In this document: positions 8,644 through 19,020 of the stretch, in pieces
How the letters are laid out: the number at the start of each line of letters is the position of its first letter
Numbering within the stretch: the first letter of the stretch is position 1
Assembly: GCA_027623015.1 (NCBI GenBank)
Contig: JAQBVR010000005.1
Location: 1 to 50,754 of the forward strand
From: a bacterium
GTDB taxonomy: Bacteria > Patescibacteriota > Gracilibacteria > Peribacterales > Peribacteraceae
Reading direction: 5' to 3'
DNA length: 50,754 nucleotides
Position numbers and translations under genes: made by a program
Notes under the pieces: generated by a model
What the model was told of the DNA's origin: nothing
The model's input: only the letters and a program-made list of their open reading frames with translations
Databases searched by the model: none

Positions 8644-11013
8644 ATGTCAGAAAATCTCCGTTCCATATACGCAGAAAAAGCCCTCAGTCAGATTCCTCGG
8701 CTTTTAGGTTTACAGGACAGAAATACGTTTTCACCCACGTATGGATGCTTCAAACGGACATACTGGCTAGATAAGACGGTAGATTTTCCAGATGCATTGC
8801 CGCAGTTTGGCGTACTTTCAATGACATTGGCCTATACCCACGATCTCCCAGGAAACATCTACAAAGACCAGCCGAAGATGCTTGAGTGGATCCTTGCGGG
8901 CATGCGGTATTGGACTACTATCCAGCATCGTGATGGATCATTCGATGAATTCTACCCAAACGAACACGGATGGACAGGTCCAACAGGATTCCTCCTCTAC
9001 GGCATGCTCAAGAGCTATATGCTTCTCAAAGAGCGGGGTGAATTTCCAGCGGAGTTCGAAGATGCGTTCTTTACCGCTTGCAGTAAAGCAGCAGACTTCA
9101 TCATCAAGTGGGATGAGCACGGTGTACTAGCGAATCACCATGCGATGGGAGTGCTTCCAGTGTATTACGCGTATCATGTGATAGGAGACAAGAGATTCCT
9201 TCATGGGTATGAGAAGAAGCTTGCAGAGTTTCTCGAGTTCCACACAGAAGAAGGATGGAGTTTGGAGTACGACGGTGCAGACATCGGGTACCTCTCTGCA
9301 ACAGTCAGTTTTCTTGGAAAGGTGTATAAGATTCACAAAGACCCACGACTCAAAAAAGTGATGGAAGAGTCCATCGAATTTCTCAGTCACTTCGCATATC
9401 CAAATGGTTTCTATGCAGGGTCGATGGGAAGTCGTAACACGTTACACTTCTATAGTCATGGTTGTGAGATCCTCGCACCCGAGATGCCACTAGCAGGTCG
9501 CGTAGCAGATGCTATGTTGGAGAGTCTCGGTAGCGACAAGATTATCTCTGCAGAGATCCAAGCAGATCGCTACTTCTTGTACCGCATCCCCGAACACTTG
9601 GAGTCGTACATCGATTACGGTCAGCGTATCGGAAATGCACAGCTTCCCTATGAGCGCGAAGACTTCCGCAAAGTGTTTGACCTTGGTCGATACTACGTTC
9701 AAAAGAAAGGAGACATGTACTTACTTGGTAACGCTGCGAAAGGTGGTGTGACGAAGTTGTTCTCTGTGAGTGAGAAGAAACAACTTACAAGTGACTGTGG
9801 GGTTATCGGTACACTGACAAATGGCGATGTAGTGTCGTCGCAGTGGATAGATCCTGACTATCGATTTGTGCCGAAAGAGAATGGGTTTTCTGTATCTGGA
9901 GCACTACATGTTGTACCTGCCAATAAGCTGTTCACACCTGTGAAACTGATAGTGTTTAGAGTGTTCTTGTTAGTCTTTGGGTGGCACACGGGCATGGCGT
10001 ATCGCATCAAGGGACTTATCCGAAAACTACTGATGCTTAAGAGTGGTAGTAGTAGCGCATTGTTCTATCGTGACGTTGAGCTAAGTGACACACATCTACG
10101 CATTGCAGATACCATCAAGATCACAGGGAAAGATCAGTTTGCTTCTCTGCAGCTTGGTGACGAATTCTTTGTACGGTACGTGCCACAGTCGCGGTACTTC
10201 CAGAGTCAAGAGTTCGATGCAGTGGGCGTGATGCTCAGTCCTCAGCAGCTGAAAGAGTTGAACACAGAGCGAAAGATTCGCATAGAGCGCAGTATCAATC
10301 TTGAGACAGGAGAGCACAGTGAGCCAGCAGTACTTCCAGTACTTGTGGGAACTATGGGACTCGAATACAGCGAAGGTCGCAAAAGTCGTAAGGCACTCAC
10401 ATATCGTTTGCGTCGTCGCGCAGACGAAGTGATCCGTAGTATCCAGACGTATCACCAAGGCACTCCACTAACACTCCTCGATCTTGGTCCTGCAGAAGGC
10501 AAGTCTCTGAGTTACGTACAAGATGTCTTCCCAGATATCGAGATGACAGGACTGGAGTTTTCTCCAGAGCTTATCGATGCGTGTACAGATAGTCGCCTGC
10601 GGATGGTCGAAGGTGATGCGATGGATCCACCATTCCGACCAGAGTCATTCGACATCATCTCCGCAACTGCACTTATCGAACATGTAGAGAGTCCTATAAA
10701 TATGCTCAAAAAGATGCACAGTCTTCTGCGCCCAGGTGGACTTATGATCATCACGACACCAGATCCATTCTTCGAACGTATCGCAGGTGCCATCGGCCAC
10801 CTCGATGATGAAGCACACCAAGAGACGATGACGACAAAAACACTCGATCGTTATCTGCGTGAGGCAGGGTTTGAACCAGTAGAAGTAGAGAAGTTTATGT
10901 GTTGGCCGTGGGGACTTCCAGGCGAGCTTGGTATCGAGTCGTTGATGAAGAAGATAGGGCTTCGGCCGTTGCTCTTGAATCAGTTGGCGGTTGGAAGAAA
11001 ATTATCAAAATAA
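8644..11013 (+). CDS. Fusion: N-terminal alpha-toroid glycan-modifying-like domain, beta-rich middle, C-terminal SAM methyltransferase
   Basis: DGSFDEFYPNEHGWTGPTGFLLYGML helical N-terminus; C-terminal LTLLDLGPAEGKSLSYV...FDIISATALIEHVESPINMLKKMHSLLRPGGLMIITTPDP methyltransferase. Confidence 0.72.
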   Translation: MSENLRSIYAEKALSQIPRLLGLQDRNTFSPTYGCFKRTYWLDKTVDFPDALPQFGVLSMTLAYTHDLPGNIYKDQPKMLEWILAGMRYWTTIQHRDGSFDEFYPNEHGWTGPTGFLLYGMLKSYMLLKERGEFPAEFEDAFFTACSKAADFIIKWDEHGVLANHHAMGVLPVYYAYHVIGDKRFLHGYEKKLAEFLEFHTEEGWSLEYDGADIGYLSATVSFLGKVYKIHKDPRLKKVMEESIEFLSHFAYPNGFYAGSMGSRNTLHFYSHGCEILAPEMPLAGRVADAMLESLGSDKIISAEIQADRYFLYRIPEHLESYIDYGQRIGNAQLPYEREDFRKVFDLGRYYVQKKGDMYLLGNAAKGGVTKLFSVSEKKQLTSDCGVIGTLTNGDVVSSQWIDPDYRFVPKENGFSVSGALHVVPANKLFTPVKLIVFRVFLLVFGWHTGMAYRIKGLIRKLLMLKSGSSSALFYRDVELSDTHLRIADTIKITGKDQFASLQLGDEFFVRYVPQSRYFQSQEFDAVGVMLSPQQLKELNTERKIRIERSINLETGEHSEPAVLPVLVGTMGLEYSEGRKSRKALTYRLRRRADEVIRSIQTYHQGTPLTLLDLGPAEGKSLSYVQDVFPDIEMTGLEFSPELIDACTDSRLRMVEGDAMDPPFRPESFDIISATALIEHVESPINMLKKMHSLLRPGGLMIITTPDPFFERIAGAIGHLDDEAHQETMTTKTLDRYLREAGFEPVEVEKFMCWPWGLPGELGIESLMKKIGLRPLLLNQLAVGRKLSK

Positions 11014-11017
11014 TTTA

Positions 11018-11085
11018 GTTGTAGGTTATAAGTTGTAGGTTTTGATTTTGTAACTTACAACATACAACTTACAACTCAGAACTAT
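11018..11085. repeat. GTTRTAR 7-bp-period array pair (inverted)
   Basis: gttgtaggttataagttgtaggtt ... aacttacaacatacaacttacaac. Confidence 0.85.
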
Positions 11086-11955
11086 TCATCTCTCCCGAAT
11101 CCAATAGTATCCTCCAGGGATTCCCATCAACAGTATCGTCACAAACATGAGTAGTGCTAATGCGATTGCCTGCTCAGGACCTACACCAAACGGGGCAAGG
11201 AGTATGAGCAGTGCGGCGTCTCGTGTGCCTAGTCCACTCGGTGCTATCGGGACCATCGAAAGAAGTCCTGTTATCGTAAATGCAGAGACGAGGATAGTGG
11301 CATCTATGGTGATGCCAATACTTCTTGCGAGCATGACCGCCCAGAAGAAGTACATTGCCCAAGCAACACATGTCAGAAGAACTATATTGCAGATCTTCAT
11401 CTTTGGCAGACTCGGCATGTAGAGTTTTACGAAGGGGAGAGCGATCTTTACCATTGGAATTCGCAGAATGATGAGTATACTAATGAGTGCAGCAAAGAGA
11501 GCTATTCCCGCAATGATGAGTGCCCATTGCACGCTGATAAGTACACCGATACCGAGGATGCCTACTAATCCAATCGCGATGACATCAGTAATGCGATCTA
11601 TGATAGAGAGTGCGATACCAATCTTTCCGGGGATTCCATGTTTTTGGAGGTATGCGGCTTTGCCAAGCTCCCCGATCTTTGCTGGTGTGATGGTTCCAAG
11701 GAAGATGCCAATAGCGTAGATTTTCCACGATTCTTTGAGTGTTGGATTCTTTCCTATAATCTTGGTGAGTGTGTGCCAGCGGAGTGTTTTTGCTATAAAT
11801 ATCCCCAAAATTCCCAAGAGAGATACTGCTGCAATAGAAAAATCAGTCTGTGAAAGTGCTCCAATAAGCTTATTGCGGTCGATATTGTACAAAATCCATC
11901 CAAAGAGTAGTACGCCGATGATTTTCAGCAATGGAAGGATGCTCTTTAGCTTCAT
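11086..11955 (-). CDS. Lysylphosphatidylglycerol synthase TM region / UPF0104 family flippase-like protein
   Basis: Start trimmed to MKLKSILPLLKIIGVLLFGWILYNID; ...GTITPAKIGELGKAAYLQKHG...PIAPSGLGTRDAALL. Confidence 0.82.
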   Translation of the reverse strand: MKLKSILPLLKIIGVLLFGWILYNIDRNKLIGALSQTDFSIAAVSLLGILGIFIAKTLRWHTLTKIIGKNPTLKESWKIYAIGIFLGTITPAKIGELGKAAYLQKHGIPGKIGIALSIIDRITDVIAIGLVGILGIGVLISVQWALIIAGIALFAALISILIILRIPMVKIALPFVKLYMPSLPKMKICNIVLLTCVAWAMYFFWAVMLARSIGITIDATILVSAFTITGLLSMVPIAPSGLGTRDAALLILLAPFGVGPEQAIALALLMFVTILLMGIPGGYYWIRER

Positions 11956-11974
11956 GCCGACTACAATAGCAGAC
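11956..11974. promoter_or_regulatory. Divergent leaderless promoter with overlapping -10 elements on both strands
   Basis: 19-bp spacer GCCGACTACAATAGCAGAC: TACAAT (+) and TATTGT (-) each 7 nt from their start codons. Confidence 0.5.
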
Positions 11975-13654
11975 ATGTTTCGAAAGATGTCATCAACTTC
12001 GCATGTGGTTCTCCTTCTCCTCTTTGCATGCGCAATGATAGGCGTTTGGCTTTTGCCGATGATCCTTGCAGGACAAGTGTACGACATCAATCCACTTCTA
12101 CTTGCGCGTAATGTGTCTGTGTCTGGCCAGTTTATTCTGACTGATGAGATTGGAAGATTTCTTGCACCACATCTTTTGACTGAAGCAGGAATCTTCTCGA
12201 CTGCAGATGGAAGACTGAGCGCACTCTTTTTTGCGTGGGTGCACCAGTGGGTTGCATGGGGTGACCATGTTATGTGGAGCGCAGTTGCTGCCAAAACAAT
12301 GGCACTATCCTTAGTTATTTGGTGGTTCTTTATCGTTAAGCTTTTCGATAGGCGCATCGCGTGGATCTCCACGATCCTCATCGCATTCATGCCACTGTAC
12401 TGGCGACAAGCGGTCTGGCTAGATGACTACAACCTTGCATTTGTATTCCTCTTTTCGAGTTTTGCTGCATATGTTTATCTTCAAGAGAAGTCACGCATAG
12501 GTGCGTTGTTACTTTCGGGTGCATTGTTTGGTGCATGTGCAGCGGCTAAAGATACGTTTCTTATTTTCGTGCCATGGTTTTGTATTGGATACTACTGGGC
12601 GCATCGTACAGACATGAAAAAAGTCATTATAGGCATCGCAGTCTTTGGTATAGCGGCACTTGTGGTATATCTCATTCTATACATCGGAGATATCCGTACT
12701 CTTGGTTACCCCGTGAACCACAACCTTGCTGCATTTTGGCCAGGTGCATCTGAGGTACGTGAAGGCTTCTACCTGCATGCGTATCCAGACCCCTATACGT
12801 ACTTTTTTGCGCGTGAGGCATACGACCAAACCTTACTGTCACAATTTACCGAGCTCACACGTATTCAGCAATACCAGCAATACAAGAGCTTCATCAATTT
12901 TGGCATTGGCGACATTGGGGTCATCGGAATTGTACTCAATGGCTTATGGTTGTTTGTCGGAAGTATTCCAGAATTATTTCAACAGGAGCACATTGGTGGT
13001 GCGGTACTGTGGCTGTTCATCCTTCCAGGATTTTTGATCTTACGCAGAGACAGACGTGTCCTTTCTCTGCAGATCGTTGGACTGATCGTATCTGCAGAAG
13101 TGATTATGCGATTCTTCCTGCATTACGGGCGTAACCACTTGATGGATTATGGTTGGATACTCGCACTTCTCGCTGCCATTGGTATCGCAGGCATTGCAGA
13201 TAAGGGACTACAGCATTCGAAGAAGATCGTGACAATGATTGTTTTGGTTCTCGTTGTCCAGCTTGTCCAAGCGAACCGCACCATCTTTGCTCGTCGGTAC
13301 GACCATCCATCTGTTTCCTATGTCGTTGCGGTATCCGATGCGATCAATCTTCTCGATAAGGATGCCGTCATCGCGCTTGGTATCGGTCCGACACAAGTTA
13401 CGCAGGTGGCACAGCTTAGCCATGCGACCGTTGTTCCTTTTGCTGAGAAGACAGTTGCAGCATTGCTGGATGAGAAGAAGGTTTCCGAAGCATTTGAAAC
13501 GTATGGCATCACACATGTATATGGGTACGGCGAAGACACACTACGGCGTGTGCGATTTCAGACGAGGAGCATAGAGAGTCTCGATGTTGACGTTGGGACT
13601 CAGTCAAAAAGTATCAGTCCTATCGTTACGTGGTTGTTGCATGTGATTCGATAG
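11975..13654 (+). CDS. Multi-TM GT39/ArnT-like glycosyltransferase
   Basis: Start trimmed to MFRKMSSTSHVVLLL; multiple TM segments, RRIAWISTILIAFMPLYWRQAVWLDDYNLAFVFLFSSF. Confidence 0.68.
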   Translation: MFRKMSSTSHVVLLLLFACAMIGVWLLPMILAGQVYDINPLLLARNVSVSGQFILTDEIGRFLAPHLLTEAGIFSTADGRLSALFFAWVHQWVAWGDHVMWSAVAAKTMALSLVIWWFFIVKLFDRRIAWISTILIAFMPLYWRQAVWLDDYNLAFVFLFSSFAAYVYLQEKSRIGALLLSGALFGACAAAKDTFLIFVPWFCIGYYWAHRTDMKKVIIGIAVFGIAALVVYLILYIGDIRTLGYPVNHNLAAFWPGASEVREGFYLHAYPDPYTYFFAREAYDQTLLSQFTELTRIQQYQQYKSFINFGIGDIGVIGIVLNGLWLFVGSIPELFQQEHIGGAVLWLFILPGFLILRRDRRVLSLQIVGLIVSAEVIMRFFLHYGRNHLMDYGWILALLAAIGIAGIADKGLQHSKKIVTMIVLVLVVQLVQANRTIFARRYDHPSVSYVVAVSDAINLLDKDAVIALGIGPTQVTQVAQLSHATVVPFAEKTVAALLDEKKVSEAFETYGITHVYGYGEDTLRRVRFQTRSIESLDVDVGTQSKSISPIVTWLLHVIR

Positions 13655-13733
13655 GGCTTAAGTCATTCTAGAGCCAAAGATTCCCGAGTAATTTACTTCC
13701 TTCAATTTCAGACTCGTACTACTCTTCTACTGT

Positions 13734-14759
13734 ATGAAAAAAGCTCTAATAACAGGTATCACAGGCCAAGATGGGTCATATCTTGCGGAGTATCTTCTTA
13801 AGAAAGGGTACGAGGTACATGGTATAGTGCGTCGAACGAGCTCTTTTAACAGGCAGCGCATCGATAAGATCTTTTATGATCAGCACCAAGATGCATATCT
13901 CCACTATGGAGATATGACTGATATGAATTCCCTTATTCATGTTATGTCACTTTGTAAGCCAGATGAAGTGTATAACCTTGCTGCGCAATCTCATGTTCAG
14001 ATCTCATTCAATGTTCCGTACTACACGGCAATGACTGATGCTATTGGCGTGCAGAATCTTTTAGAGTCAATTCGTATCCTTGGACTGGATTCGAAGTTTT
14101 ATCAGGCGTCTACATCTGAGCTTTTCAGTGGTGATCCCGCACAAGCACCCCAAAATGAAAAGACACCTTTTCGTCCACGGAGTCCATATGGCGCTGCGAA
14201 ACTCTATGGTTTCGAAATAGCGCGCATCTACAGAGAGTCTTATGGGTTCTTTGTTTGCAATGGCATCTTGTTTAATCACGAAAGTCCTCGAAGAGGGTCA
14301 AACTTTGTGACTCGGAAAATTGTAAAAAATGTTGTAGCCCTTGTACAAGGAAATGGAGAGAGTATTCCTCTTGGCAACCTTGATGCGAAGCGTGACTGGG
14401 GGTATGCACCCGAGTATGTCGAGTCTATGCATATGATGTTGCAGCATGACAAGCCTGGAGACTATGTTGTTGCTACAGGGGAGACGCATACCGTTCGTGA
14501 GTTTGTCGATGCGTCCTTTGCACATGTGGATATCGTTGTGCAGTGGGAGGGGTCAGGACTCGGAGAGAGAGGGCTCGATGCGAAGACAGGAAAGGAGCTA
14601 GTCGTCATCGATCCGCAATATTTTCGTCCAAATGAAGTGGATCACCTCTGTGGAGACCCAAGTTATGTAAAAGCAACTCTTGGTTGGGAGCCGAAAGTCA
14701 AATATGCGGAACTTGTATCCATCATGATGGATGCTGAGATGAAGGGGGAGGGGGTTTAA
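13734..14759 (+). CDS. gmd: GDP-mannose 4,6-dehydratase
   Basis: MKKALITGITGQDGSYLAEYLLKKGYEVHGIVRRTSSFN...FYQASTSELFSG...SPYGAAKLYGFE...NGILFNHESPRRGSNFVTRKI. Confidence 0.97.
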   Translation: MKKALITGITGQDGSYLAEYLLKKGYEVHGIVRRTSSFNRQRIDKIFYDQHQDAYLHYGDMTDMNSLIHVMSLCKPDEVYNLAAQSHVQISFNVPYYTAMTDAIGVQNLLESIRILGLDSKFYQASTSELFSGDPAQAPQNEKTPFRPRSPYGAAKLYGFEIARIYRESYGFFVCNGILFNHESPRRGSNFVTRKIVKNVVALVQGNGESIPLGNLDAKRDWGYAPEYVESMHMMLQHDKPGDYVVATGETHTVREFVDASFAHVDIVVQWEGSGLGERGLDAKTGKELVVIDPQYFRPNEVDHLCGDPSYVKATLGWEPKVKYAELVSIMMDAEMKGEGV

Positions 14760-14780
14760 TAATTCTCAAGCTAAAGAAGC

Positions 14781-15908
14781 ATGCCTCTGCGAGTACTCAT
14801 CATTACGACGACACTCGTGCCCAAAAGTGGCTGGGGAACCTTCGCGCGCAATACCGTTCTCGGTTTACAAGAACGAGGACACACTGTCGCTGTTCTCGTT
14901 CATGAGAAGTCCGATGACATGGAGTGTGCCCAGTACGTATCGTTACCGTGGGTCCTGAGCCTTCTCGGTTCGCCATTTGCTTGGGTGAAGACTGTATCGG
15001 CCATACGCAAAGCGATCAAAGCTTTTCACCCTGATGTTATTCATATACAAGTAGAGCCTTATGCACTGGCTATGCCATTTGCTGGACGTACTCCTTGGGC
15101 TCTTAGTCTTAATGGAACGTATTGCGTGAAGCCACTGTATAGCAGGATGACTAAATACTTGATGACACTGGTCTACAAGCAGGCGCATCATATTTTTAGT
15201 CCAAGTATGTATACGAAAAAACGATGCATCGCAGCGGTAGAGGAACAATGTGGAACTGCGCTTTCGCAGGTTGTAGAGCAGAAGATCACGACATTTAAGC
15301 TTGGTATTGAGCTCTGTCCTCCTCTTGCACATTCTGTTGATGCAGATGAGCGACACGTGCTCTATGTGGGAGGTATAAAACCACGCAAAGGCATAGCAGA
15401 GATTATCGAAGGTTTTGCGTCGTATGCCAAGAATTCCGACGAACCTACACGGTTGCATCTGGTAGGTACAAATGACCCATGCCAGTACCGTGACTCTTTA
15501 CATGAGATAATCGAAGGACATGGGCTAACCGATAGCATCATCTTCCATGGGATGATCAGCCAAGAGGCGCTTGAAGAATTGTATGGCAAAGCAGATGTAT
15601 TTATTATGTTAAGTAAATCTCATGAATATCACTTTGAGGGCTTTGGCCTTGTGTTTCTTGAGGCAAATATGAGAGGTATTCCGACTATTGGCTCCAGAGA
15701 CTCTGGTTGCGCTGAAGCTGTAGACGAAGGTGTGTCTGGCTATAGTGTAGACCATGACGATCCTGAGATGATTGCAAAACGCCTGCAGTGGATCCTCGAT
15801 GAGAAACGCATAGATTCAGCAGATTGCGTTAATTGGGCACATCAACATAGTATAGATGGTCAAGTGCAAGAGTTTCTAAAAGTGTATAATGCTGTACAAT
15901 TAGCTTAG
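14781..15908 (+). CDS. GT4-type glycosyltransferase
   Basis: LYVGGIKPRKGIAEIIEGF...VFIMLSKSHEYHFEGFGLVFLEANMRGIPTIGSRDSGCAEAV. Confidence 0.92.
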   Translation: MPLRVLIITTTLVPKSGWGTFARNTVLGLQERGHTVAVLVHEKSDDMECAQYVSLPWVLSLLGSPFAWVKTVSAIRKAIKAFHPDVIHIQVEPYALAMPFAGRTPWALSLNGTYCVKPLYSRMTKYLMTLVYKQAHHIFSPSMYTKKRCIAAVEEQCGTALSQVVEQKITTFKLGIELCPPLAHSVDADERHVLYVGGIKPRKGIAEIIEGFASYAKNSDEPTRLHLVGTNDPCQYRDSLHEIIEGHGLTDSIIFHGMISQEALEELYGKADVFIMLSKSHEYHFEGFGLVFLEANMRGIPTIGSRDSGCAEAVDEGVSGYSVDHDDPEMIAKRLQWILDEKRIDSADCVNWAHQHSIDGQVQEFLKVYNAVQLA

Positions 15909-15926
15909 ATATTGTATAATATTGTT

Positions 15927-16334
15927 ATGGCAGAATCAGTACCATTATCTGCATTTGAGCAGGATCGGTTAACATGTATTGGCAACTTCCTTAGGGGTAA
16001 ACACCGAGAGGCAATTCAATTGCTCTTACATGACGATATGGGACTAGACTCTAACTGGAAGAATGTATCTAAACACTGTGTCAATGTCGCTCTTATAGGC
16101 TATACATTGGCTGATGCCCTTGAAATTCCTGAACAGGATCGTGATAGACTTGTCAGCACTCTAGTCATTCATGATGCACTCAAGCGTGTAGAGATCAACC
16201 CTGGAAATGCATTGGATGATAATCAAATACAGAAAGCACGTGATCGATTTGCATTACTTTTGCAGACCATAGATGTAGACGGCACAATTCAACTGGGGTT
16301 AGACGAAAGCAACACAGCTGTTTCTAGCATGGAT
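15927..16334 (+). pseudogene. HD-domain phosphohydrolase-like gene, 3' truncated at a rearrangement junction
   Basis: MAESVPLSAFEQDRLTCIGNF...SKHCVNVALIGYTLADALEI...LVIHDALKR; downstream part of ORF 15912-16859 is antisense of a GT4 gene. Confidence 0.6.
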
Positions 16335-16339
16335 CTGCT

Positions 16340-17256
16340 TCAAGTCATTGCACGCATGTCATCTTTTGCTAGCCATTCGATGTTGAGAATGTGTGCCGAA
16401 ATATCTTCTTGCACATGCGCTTCTTGTAAGAGTCCTGCCCATCTCTTGGCATCTCCTACTACGAGTAGGAGTACATCTGGCACTGTGCGAATTACTATTG
16501 AAAGAGCGTGTAGCAGAGGAGTACTTCCCTTGTCTCTGCTAAGACGCCCACCAAATAGAATCACTTTCTTCCCCTGCAGTGAATGTGTGTCTCGAAATGT
16601 TGCTATCTCTGAGTTGCTCGCTTCCCACGACTCTATGTCTATGCCGTTATGCACTACACACGTATGGGGGATTTTATTGGTATCGAGTGCCCTCTTTAGA
16701 GCTTCACTTACTGCTATCACTTTCGATGTGTTTTTTGTAGAATCCTTCGAATCAAGCGGTTTCGAAATGGGTTCCACTGTAGCCCCACCTGTCCGATATG
16801 ATCCAATGGTGTTACTTGTGTATCTACTCCTGCCGATGCCAGATACCTGTGAGTCATAAGTCTGCCGTAATTGAAACTCATAGTGTCATGCATCGTGATG
16901 CAGACTTTGTCTGTAAACGTACGCGCTATGCAAAGGGCATCGTACGTAAGGTACATGTGTAGGTTGTGTGCATGTACGATGTCTGGCTGTATGTTTTGCA
17001 TCTCCTGTTTTAGCATATTTGAAACAGTGCTTTGTTTTAGTGATTTGTAGTGCCGAAGAGATGGTGCGTAATCGATGGGCAGACTTATAACATTGCCTGT
17101 ACGGACAATGTCTTTTGACACATCTTTTCTATGTGATGTGATTACAGATACAGTGTGCCCTTTTTGTGCATATGCATCTGCAAGATTCTTCGTGATGTTT
17201 GCCACACTACTTTCATAGTTTGGAGGATACCTGTCATTGAGAAGGAGGATCTTCAT
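16340..17256 (-). pseudogene. GT4 glycosyltransferase, frameshifted at an A6 run and C-terminally truncated; paralogue of 19021-20235
   Basis: Two frames (17256-16717 and 16777-16340) together align along the 19021-20235 protein; sequence ends at WLAKDDMRAMT before the usual C-terminal UDP-binding region. Confidence 0.78.
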
Positions 17257-17975
17257 GAGTCAAGGAGAGCGCTATTTGGAGCGTGAATCACATCATCAAA
17301 TGTTGCAACGTATTTTAGGAATGATTCCAGATCATCCCAAAGATGGTACTTCTCTAGTTCGGAGCTGTGTCCTAGGATGTGAAACCAAGGCTGGTGAGAG
17401 CTGTATGCATGCATAAAGAGGTTTTTTGCGAAACTCAACCAACTGTGGCATTTGTACATAGGAATGTGCATCTTCTTTAAGTGTGGTCGTGCGCGCAGAA
17501 AAGGATTGAGGATCTTTCGGTTCATCACGGGGCGCAATGGATAGGGGTATACAAGAAGGGATATAGGAAGTGCGTGTGGATTTTCTCCTGAAAATGCAAA
17601 CTGGTCTACTGTTCTAGCACCCAGAAACCCAGCAGCTTTTACTGATGATTCTATGTCTGGATTTGTATCTCCATACGGATAACAGAACATAGTACATGGT
17701 TTGCCAGTATTGTCTTCTACCCACTTTTTACTGTCTACTATCTCCTTCTTTGCATCGTCCAATGTTATATTTGTGAGATGAGGATGCGTCAAAGTATGTG
17801 CACCTATTTCATGTTTTCTGCTGAGTTCTTGTACTTCTTTTTGTGACAGCATTTGAAGGCCAAATTGTTGTTTTGGAGAAACATAGAATGTACCTGTTGC
17901 TCCGTATGTCTCAAGTAGCTTTGCAACCCGAAGGTCCATAGCATATCCGTCGTCCCAAGACGTGGTAAATATCAT
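17253..17975 (-). CDS. Polysaccharide deacetylase (NodB/CE4-like)
   Basis: MIFTTSWDDGYAMDLRVAKLLETYGATGTFYVSP...EIGAHTLTHPHLTNI. Confidence 0.88.
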   Translation of the reverse strand: MIFTTSWDDGYAMDLRVAKLLETYGATGTFYVSPKQQFGLQMLSQKEVQELSRKHEIGAHTLTHPHLTNITLDDAKKEIVDSKKWVEDNTGKPCTMFCYPYGDTNPDIESSVKAAGFLGARTVDQFAFSGENPHALPISLLVYPYPLRPVMNRKILNPFLRARPHLKKMHIPMYKCHSWLSFAKNLFMHAYSSHQPWFHILGHSSELEKYHLWDDLESFLKYVATFDDVIHAPNSALLDS

Positions 17976-18259
17976 CGCTTTCGGGCAAGAAGATTATAGC
18001 CAATAGCAAATTTCTTACTACTGATACTGTGATCATATCCATCGCGCAATAATGCAAGGTGCGTCACCACGTATGTGTAGGCGAAAGTGAACTTTCCCCC
18101 TCGCAACCATTTATTTTCTAGTAGCCTTCGGATGTGCTGTTGGACACGTAGAGCAAAGTACCCTCCACGTTGTTCTATGCTTACAATTTCACAGTCATTC
18201 TCCAGAAGCTTTCTAAAGCTGTGATTCTTGGCTTCTATTAGTGCTCCACCAAGTGCCAT
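17972..18259 (-). pseudogene. C-terminal fragment of a SAM methyltransferase, paralogous to 18376-19020
   Basis: SIEQRGGYFALRVQQHIRRLLENKW...FAIGYNLLARKR vs KMEQRGGYYSLRTQVAIRFLIDKY...HAIGWAVLLEKPM; lacks the SAM-binding part. Confidence 0.7.
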
Positions 18260-18375
18260 GACGAAATGGCTAATACATTTGATTCGTTAAAAACGCCCGA
18301 AGGAAATCTTTTGCATTTTACGATTTTTCTTTTGTTAATGTGGGAAAGCCTTAGTTATTGAGATAATATTTACTT

Positions 18376-19020
18376 ATGATTGTTATGCAGCCAGATAGGG
18401 TAATTCTCAAGAATCAAGTCAGTAAATTTGCTAAGGAGCTTTCCGGATCAGTTTTAGATCTTGGTGGCGGGAATGGTGAACGTTATAAGCATTTTTTTCA
18501 GACGATAATATCACTGGATATTAATCCAGAGAATCATCCAGATATTGTTGGGTCTGCAGAGGATGTCCCCCTAGAGAATGGTGTAATGGATTCTATTTTA
18601 TGTACACAACTTCTTGAGCATGTTCCGCATCCCCTTAAGGTATTTTCGGAAATGTTTCGACTGCTCAAGCCTGGAGGTAAGGCATTTCTTACAGTTCCCC
18701 AATGGAATGAATTGCATGAAGAGCCACATGACTATTTTAGATATACAAATTTTGGCATGCGTCAAATGAGTGAGGATGCAGGATTTACTGTATTAAAAAT
18801 GGAGCAGCGTGGTGGTTATTATTCTTTGCGTACCCAAGTAGCTATCCGTTTCTTGATAGATAAGTATCATCCATATCAAAACTATTTTGCAATGCTAATT
18901 ATAGCCCCTATCAGTACTATACTAACAAAATTTGCAATAATGCGTGATAAATGGGATACCTCTGACGCGAATAGAAAACACGCTATAGGTTGGGCAGTAT
19001 TGCTGGAAAAGCCAATGTAA
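18376..19020 (+). CDS. Class I SAM-dependent methyltransferase
   Basis: GSVLDLGGGNGERYKHFF...MDSILCTQLLEHVPHPLKVFSEMFRLLKPGGKAFLTVPQW. Confidence 0.9.
   Translation: MIVMQPDRVILKNQVSKFAKELSGSVLDLGGGNGERYKHFFQTIISLDINPENHPDIVGSAEDVPLENGVMDSILCTQLLEHVPHPLKVFSEMFRLLKPGGKAFLTVPQWNELHEEPHDYFRYTNFGMRQMSEDAGFTVLKMEQRGGYYSLRTQVAIRFLIDKYHPYQNYFAMLIIAPISTILTKFAIMRDKWDTSDANRKHAIGWAVLLEKPM

Noticed and set aside
15912-16859. Single 315-aa CDS
   Set aside because: Second half is antisense of a recognisable GT4 gene; treated as a rearrangement junction
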